Positions 59,535 to 64,000 of a DNA stretch of 64,000 bases are shown here, one piece after another. The translations under genes were made by a program, and so were the position numbers. The DNA comes from CAZYSK01 sp964649415. Its GTDB lineage: Bacteria; Chloroflexota; Anaerolineae; B4-G1. The notes below the pieces were generated by a model. That model worked only from the letters and a program-made list of their open reading frames with translations. It was not told the origin of the DNA and ran no database searches. Numbering within the stretch: position 1 is the first letter of the stretch; each line of letters begins with the position of its first letter. Location: NCBI GenBank assembly GCA_964649415.1, contig CAZYSK010000025.1:8300-72299 (forward strand). Reading direction: 5' to 3'.

Positions 59535-60428
59535 ATGGCCGAGCATCGTTTCCTGCACCTGACCGCCGTGCTCCAGGCTCTGTTGGTCACGTTCCTATGG
59601 TCCACGTCCTGGGTGCTCATCAAGATGGGAATCGAGGACATTCCGGCCTTGACCTTCGCGGGGCTGCGCTACAGCCTGGCCTTCCTGTGCCTGCTTCCTC
59701 TCGTGCTGCGCCCCGCCCTTATGGCACCGCTCCGCCGCCTTTCCAGGCAGGACTGGGCGCGGCTGGTGGCCCTCGGGCTCCTGTTCTACGCCGTCACGCA
59801 GGGAGCCCAGTTCTTCGGCCTGGCCTTCCTGCCATCTATGACCGTCAGCCTGCTGCTGAACTTCACGACGATCGTCATATCAATGTCGGGCATCCCCCTG
59901 CTGGGAGAGCGACCGACCCTTCTTCAGTGGTGCGGCATCCTGCTGAATGTCGCGGGTATCGTGCTATACTTCCATCCCGTGTCTTTCCCCGCCAGCCAGG
60001 CCGTGGCGTTGGCCGTCGTGGGTGCTGGCGTTCTCGCCAACGCCGGCTCCTCGATGCTCGGGCGGCGCATCAACCGCTCGGGAGACATCTCTCCCCTCGT
60101 TGTGACCACCATCAGCATGGGAATCGGGGCCGGCGTGCTGTTCGCCGCCGGGATCCTGACCCAGGGTCTGCCCCGTCTCGACCCGGTCCACTGGGCCATC
60201 GTTGGCTGGCTGGCCGTGGTCAACACGGCCTTCGCGTTCACGCTGTGGAACCACACGCTGCGCACGCTCTCGGCGGTGGAATCCAGCATCATCAATAGCA
60301 CCATGCTCGTCCAGATCGCCGTCCTGGCCTGGCTCTTCCTCGGCGAGCGGCTGACGCTTCAGGAAGGGATCGGCATGGCGCTGGCGGGCGTCGGCGCGTT
60401 GATTGTGCAGGTCCGTCGCCGGGATTGA
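59535..60428 (+). CDS. EamA-family (DMT) transporter
   Basis: 297 aa, ten membrane segments in two EamA halves, from VTFLWSTSWVLIKMGIEDIP to the closing LFLGERLTLQEGIGMALAGVGALIV. The start at 59535 is used because GGGAGG lies upstream; ATG 59520 is an alternative. The family exports amino acids, nucleosides or metabolites; the substrate is unknown. Confidence 0.92.
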   Translation: MAEHRFLHLTAVLQALLVTFLWSTSWVLIKMGIEDIPALTFAGLRYSLAFLCLLPLVLRPALMAPLRRLSRQDWARLVALGLLFYAVTQGAQFFGLAFLPSMTVSLLLNFTTIVISMSGIPLLGERPTLLQWCGILLNVAGIVLYFHPVSFPASQAVALAVVGAGVLANAGSSMLGRRINRSGDISPLVVTTISMGIGAGVLFAAGILTQGLPRLDPVHWAIVGWLAVVNTAFAFTLWNHTLRTLSAVESSIINSTMLVQIAVLAWLFLGERLTLQEGIGMALAGVGALIVQVRRRD

Positions 60429-60461
60429 GGACCGCGAGCACAAGGGCAATTGGAGGCTTGT

Positions 60462-62729
60462 ATGTGGCACAAACTCCGTAGAACGCCACAGGAAAACGCC
60501 GAGTTCATCTCGGCTGCGACCGAGTTGCTGCAATCCACGTTCCGCAATCTTATCATCGCCACGGGCATTACCTATATGGCCTGGTATCTCGTGGCCACGA
60601 TCATGTGGCCGGAAGAACTCAGTTGGAACGTGATGCTCGTCACCCCTGTCATTCTTTTGGCCTGCGTCTTCTCCATCAGACTTCTCCCAGACCGATTTCT
60701 GGCATCTCAGGCTGTCTGGCAGGTTGGGCTTGCTGCAGCTATCACCCTCTCTGCGGTCAGGTTTCAGCAGCCGATGGTCATCTTTTTCTACGCACTGCTA
60801 CCACTCATGGCGGCCGTCACCGGGGGGTGGCAGGTCGCCCTGTTCACAGAAGCCATGGTGGTCGCTTTGATCTGCGGGCTGTATGTCAGTTCGTTGCTGT
60901 CGTCGTTGACCGTTTCCCTCTGTGGAGCTGCTATCACCGGCGGGATTCTAACCGGGTTGCTCGGCTGGGTCTCGACACGAGCATTGCTCACCGTGACTCA
61001 GTGGGCGCTTTTCTACTCTGAGCGGGCTCGCGAGCGAATGAAGGAGGCACAGGCGCAACGGCTGGAGCTCAAGCAGGTCCAAGAGGACCTGGTCCTGGCC
61101 AATCGAGAGCTGGCCAGGCTGTCCGACCGGCTGAAAGTGATGCATCAGGTTGCAGAGGAAGCGCGCCGCACGAAGGAGGAGTTCGTGGCCAACGTGAGCC
61201 ATGAACTGCGTACGCCTCTAAACATGATTATCGGCTTCAGCGAGATGATCACCCAGTCGCCCCAGGTATATGGTGAGGAACTGCCACCGGCGCTTCTGGC
61301 CGACATCGCCGCTATCCAGCGCAACAGCCGGCACTTGACCAGATTAGTGAACGATGTGCTCGACCTCAGCCAGGTCGAGGCCGGACGTATGGCGCTCAGT
61401 AAGCAATGGACCCTCTTGCAGGAGATCATAGATGAGGCCGTGCTGGCCGTGAAGGTCTTGTTTGAGTCCAAGGGACTTTCCCTAGAAGTAGAGATAGCTC
61501 CAGACTTGCCCCCGGTATTCTGTGACGGCACGCGCATCCATCAGGTCGTGTTGAACCTGCTCAGCAATGCGGGTCGTTTTACAGAGCGAGGAGGGGTGCA
61601 AGTGCGAGCCTGGCGAGACAAGGATATGGTTATGGTTGGCGTGACTGATACCGGCCCAGGTATCCCTCCCGAGAGTCGGAAGAGGATATTTGAGCCTTTC
61701 CAGCAGCTAGATACCTCAATACGTCGTCGTCATGGCGGAAGTGGTCTAGGCCTGAGCATCAGCAAACGGTTCGTAGAGATGCACGAGGGGAACATGTGGC
61801 TGGAGAGTGAGATGGGTGTCGGCACGACCATCTGTTTCAGCCTGCCGCTAGGGATGTCTCCTCCTGTTGCCCTTGCCGACGAGGGTGTGAGGCGGTGGTT
61901 CAGCTCGTATGATGAGTACCACGAATATCGAACGCGCGGCCGACGGTCGAGCGCTCCCGCGCCTAAGGTGATCCCCCGGTTCGTGCTCCTGGAACAGGGA
62001 GGAACGCTACAGCGGCTGTTCAGCCGCTACGCGCACGATGTCGAGATTGTCTCCATCCAAAACATCGAAGAGGCCGTCGCCGAGTTGAATCGCTCACCAG
62101 CTCAGTCGCTGATCGTAAATAGTCCCCCGGTTGGCGAAGCGCTGGCTATGATGGACCAACTCACCGACCTGCCCTATGGCACGCCAGCAGTGGTCTGCTG
62201 GGTTCCTGGAGAGAATGAGTCAGCCAAGCGACTCGGCGTGGTGCGCTATCTGGTGAAGCCGATCACCCGGGACGCGTTGCTCACGGCACTAGAGGGACTG
62301 GGAACCGATGTGGAGACGGTGCTCTTGGTGGACGACGAGCCAGAAGCGCTGCAGCTCTTTGCCCGTATGCTATCTTCGACAGAAAACGGCTATCGCGTCC
62401 TGCGGGCGAAAAACGGACGGCGGGCTCTCAGTCTGATGCGCGAAAGACGGCCAGATGTGGTTTTGCTCGATTTGATTATGCCCGGGATGGATGGGTTTGA
62501 AGTACTGTTGGAAAAAAGCCAGGACCCGGCCATACGGGAGATGCCCGTGGTCGTAATATCCTCCAGAGACCCAAGTGGTGAGCCTATCGTGAGCGACACG
62601 CTCACCGTAACCCGTGGCGGAGGACTGTCGGTGCCCAATCTCTTGGACTGTATCCGGGCCGTCAGCGATGTTCTGGTTCCACTAGGCGCATCTGCTGATC
62701 AAGTGCAGCCAGAAATGCTTGGCGTGTGA
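60462..62729 (+). CDS. Hybrid sensor histidine kinase with two receiver-like domains
   Basis: 755 aa. Six or so membrane segments (about 20-190) form the sensor. A coiled coil (about 190-240), the HisKA motif NVSHELRTPLNMIIGF (His near 247) and an HATPase with GSGLGLSISKRFVEM follow. A degenerate receiver-like region (about 505-610, ending VRYLVKPITRDALL) lacks the phospho-acceptor. The final receiver (about 620-740) is intact: VLLVDDEPEAL and DVVLLDLIMPGMDG. The start at 60462 has GGAGG upstream. Its 3' end overlaps the convergent regulator by 68 bp. Confidence 0.93.
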   Translation: MWHKLRRTPQENAEFISAATELLQSTFRNLIIATGITYMAWYLVATIMWPEELSWNVMLVTPVILLACVFSIRLLPDRFLASQAVWQVGLAAAITLSAVRFQQPMVIFFYALLPLMAAVTGGWQVALFTEAMVVALICGLYVSSLLSSLTVSLCGAAITGGILTGLLGWVSTRALLTVTQWALFYSERARERMKEAQAQRLELKQVQEDLVLANRELARLSDRLKVMHQVAEEARRTKEEFVANVSHELRTPLNMIIGFSEMITQSPQVYGEELPPALLADIAAIQRNSRHLTRLVNDVLDLSQVEAGRMALSKQWTLLQEIIDEAVLAVKVLFESKGLSLEVEIAPDLPPVFCDGTRIHQVVLNLLSNAGRFTERGGVQVRAWRDKDMVMVGVTDTGPGIPPESRKRIFEPFQQLDTSIRRRHGGSGLGLSISKRFVEMHEGNMWLESEMGVGTTICFSLPLGMSPPVALADEGVRRWFSSYDEYHEYRTRGRRSSAPAPKVIPRFVLLEQGGTLQRLFSRYAHDVEIVSIQNIEEAVAELNRSPAQSLIVNSPPVGEALAMMDQLTDLPYGTPAVVCWVPGENESAKRLGVVRYLVKPITRDALLTALEGLGTDVETVLLVDDEPEALQLFARMLSSTENGYRVLRAKNGRRALSLMRERRPDVVLLDLIMPGMDGFEVLLEKSQDPAIREMPVVVISSRDPSGEPIVSDTLTVTRGGGLSVPNLLDCIRAVSDVLVPLGASADQVQPEMLGV

Positions 62730-63903
62730 CCGGCTTATGCACAAAGCCGCTCGCCCCCAGGGAGAAGGCCAGTTCCTCCTGGGCCAGGATGGAGCATATG
62801 ACGATGGGGATGCACTCCGTGAGGGGATGTTGCCGCAGCCGCCCCAGCACTCTCCACCCGTCTACCTGGGGCATCATCACGTCCAATACGATGACCTGAG
62901 GCGAGAATCTCTCCGCCAACGTCAGCACCTTTTCCGGCTCCTGCGTACCGACGAGGTGATAGCGTGTGCCTGAGGTGTAGCGCTGCAACATGTGCAGGGT
63001 ATCCACGTTGTCATCGACAGCCAGCACGGGCAGTTGTTCGTGGGCAGGGAGAACAAGCCTGGCGCTGAAGGCACCTTCATCGTCTGTGACGTTCAACCTG
63101 CACCGGCACAGATCCGCCAGTTGCTGGGCCATGTCCAGACTGCTCGCATCCTTGGTCGACATAGACGTGGGATCGGCAGGGGATTTCCGGCACGCCACCC
63201 GGACCTCAACCTCCCAGCGCAGCGGCTCGACCGAGATACATACCCGGCTCCCCAATGCCCGATGGACGGCTACGCCCAGCAGGGTGAGGAGCGTCTCGTT
63301 CAGGGCAACCGGATGCACAGACAGATCGGGGAGCGATGCAGGCACCGCGGTTTCCAAGCACACCTCATGCCCGTCGGCGTGCGGCCGCGCCAGATCCAGC
63401 ACAGTAGACAGGACCTCTCGCAGATCTGTCGGTGTCTCCGGCTGGGTGTCTCTCAGCCAGGCCAGTTCCTCGCTCACGATGGGGCGGGTTGTCCCACGTT
63501 CGGCGGAGAATCGGACATCCGGGTCGTCGCGCAGCTTGGCCTCCAGGTCAAACTGCTTCCACAGGCAACCGGCCAGCGTTTCCAAAGCGGCTTTCTGCTC
63601 GCGCCTCAACTGGCGGGTGCTGATGCCCAGTTGATCGGCGACCTCATGCTGGCTGAACTGCTGCGCGTACTGGTAGAACAGGGCGTCATAGATGCGCCAG
63701 GCGCGCGAGTGAGACGGCTCGTCGGCCTCTGGCTCGAGGGCCTCGATGGCCTCAACCAGGATGCTTCGTAGGGCTGAGGGCGTATCGACCCGGTTGGCCA
63801 CGCCCAGGATCTCAGCCAGAGGGTTGCTGCGCAAGCGATTGGGATCCTGGAGGTGATTCAGGGCGTCGCGCAGGTGCTTTAGAAACTCTTCTCGCGCTAT
63901 CAT
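62662..63903 (-). CDS. Response regulator with N-terminal HTH and C-terminal receiver
   Basis: 413 aa. An N-terminal helical part with an HTH-like HEVADQLGISTRQLRREQKA (about 82-101) is followed by a histidine-kinase-ATPase-like region (about 180-280) that lacks clear G boxes. The C-terminal receiver (about 290-405) has LAVDDNVDTL, the phospho-acceptor Asp in VIVLDVMMPQVDGWRV and the Lys in VHKPVT. The order, effector first and receiver last, is unusual. It converges on and overlaps the hybrid kinase gene, the probable partner. Confidence 0.85.
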   Translation of the reverse strand: MIAREEFLKHLRDALNHLQDPNRLRSNPLAEILGVANRVDTPSALRSILVEAIEALEPEADEPSHSRAWRIYDALFYQYAQQFSQHEVADQLGISTRQLRREQKAALETLAGCLWKQFDLEAKLRDDPDVRFSAERGTTRPIVSEELAWLRDTQPETPTDLREVLSTVLDLARPHADGHEVCLETAVPASLPDLSVHPVALNETLLTLLGVAVHRALGSRVCISVEPLRWEVEVRVACRKSPADPTSMSTKDASSLDMAQQLADLCRCRLNVTDDEGAFSARLVLPAHEQLPVLAVDDNVDTLHMLQRYTSGTRYHLVGTQEPEKVLTLAERFSPQVIVLDVMMPQVDGWRVLGRLRQHPLTECIPIVICSILAQEELAFSLGASGFVHKPVTRQAFLAALDQQMRLVEPEHR

Positions 63904-64000
63904 GTCTGCTTTATGACCGAATCATGACCACATCTTGACCAAAAGGGCTCTACACAGATTTGTGGGGTTAAATCAGGCACCGCCGCACTCCACGAGAACC

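Noticed and set aside
58754..60298. 514-codon frame spanning the LysM-CAP and EamA genes
   Set aside because: It is an alternate frame of two well-supported genes, rich in Arg, Gly and Pro with no domain match.
1..64000. tRNA and rRNA genes
   Set aside because: No cloverleaf with a TTCRANYC arm or rRNA-like conserved block was recognised by eye; a covariance-model search would be decisive.

Overview
The window looks like a high-GC bacterial chromosome segment, most probably from a Chloroflexota (Anaerolineae-like) genome assembled from a metagenome. The lineage call is an inference. It rests on the mix of GH4 glycosidases, large DUF11-repeat surface proteins ending in a FLPLVMR-like tail, MoxR/DUF58/DUF4129 genes, SARP/STAND regulators and a ferredoxin-linked 2-oxoacid oxidoreductase. 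No rRNA, tRNA or single-copy phylogenetic marker is visible. A run of 100 Ns (8410-8509) marks an assembly gap inside a tandem repeat.

Layout. 53-4105 (minus): an envelope-type two-component system (response regulator, triple-PDZ protein, histidine kinase). 4390-5223: a Phd/VapC-type toxin-antitoxin pair. 5471-11015: a sugar-use block with a LacI regulator behind a consensus promoter and perfect operator, a decayed UroD-like fragment, a GH4 glycosidase, a BadF-type sugar kinase and a DegT aminotransferase. 11210-15660: a MoxR/DUF58/DUF4129 membrane operon. 15944-20032: a second GH4 enzyme, XdhC and a membrane-anchored phosphotransferase, convergent with a STAND ATPase/winged-helix regulator (20040-21485). 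21708-27004: membrane and WD40 proteins, an HEPN/MNT pair, a sugar-type MFS transporter and an HNH endonuclease with a partner. 27226-36880: three large exported proteins (1582-aa DUF11/PKD protein, TolB-like lipoprotein, papain-like protein). 37011-45921 (minus): malQ, an FGGY kinase, mscL, an RpiR regulator, a P-type Ca2+-ATPase and rsgA. 46221-49094: a four-subunit 2-oxoacid:ferredoxin oxidoreductase. 49190-63903: a giant SARP/STAND regulator, an exported metalloprotease, an Old Yellow Enzyme, an FMN-type oxidoreductase, DUF4397 and LysM-CAP proteins, an EamA transporter, and a convergent hybrid kinase/response-regulator pair.

How they work together. The LacI, GH4, BadF, MFS, MalQ, FGGY and RpiR genes point to a heterotroph taking up and cleaving oligosaccharides, including phosphorylated ones. 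The Kor-type complex feeds ferredoxin in anaerobic oxidation of 2-oxoacids. Many surface proteins and signalling systems suggest a particle- or biofilm-associated lifestyle.

The most unusual feature is a set of at least five families of short palindromic repeats scattered through the window. Several copies sit inside protein-coding genes without breaking the frame. One family, with 36-bp tandem units around the core GGCGCCATTC(T/C)GATGGCGC, adds 12-residue peptide units to a HAMP linker, an ATPase domain loop, PDZ linkers and a STAND protein. It is read in three different reading frames. Another family forms strong hairpins at the 3' ends of genes and probably serves as terminators. Remnants of at least four genes (UroD-like, Type IIG restriction enzyme, two VapC tails) show active turnover.
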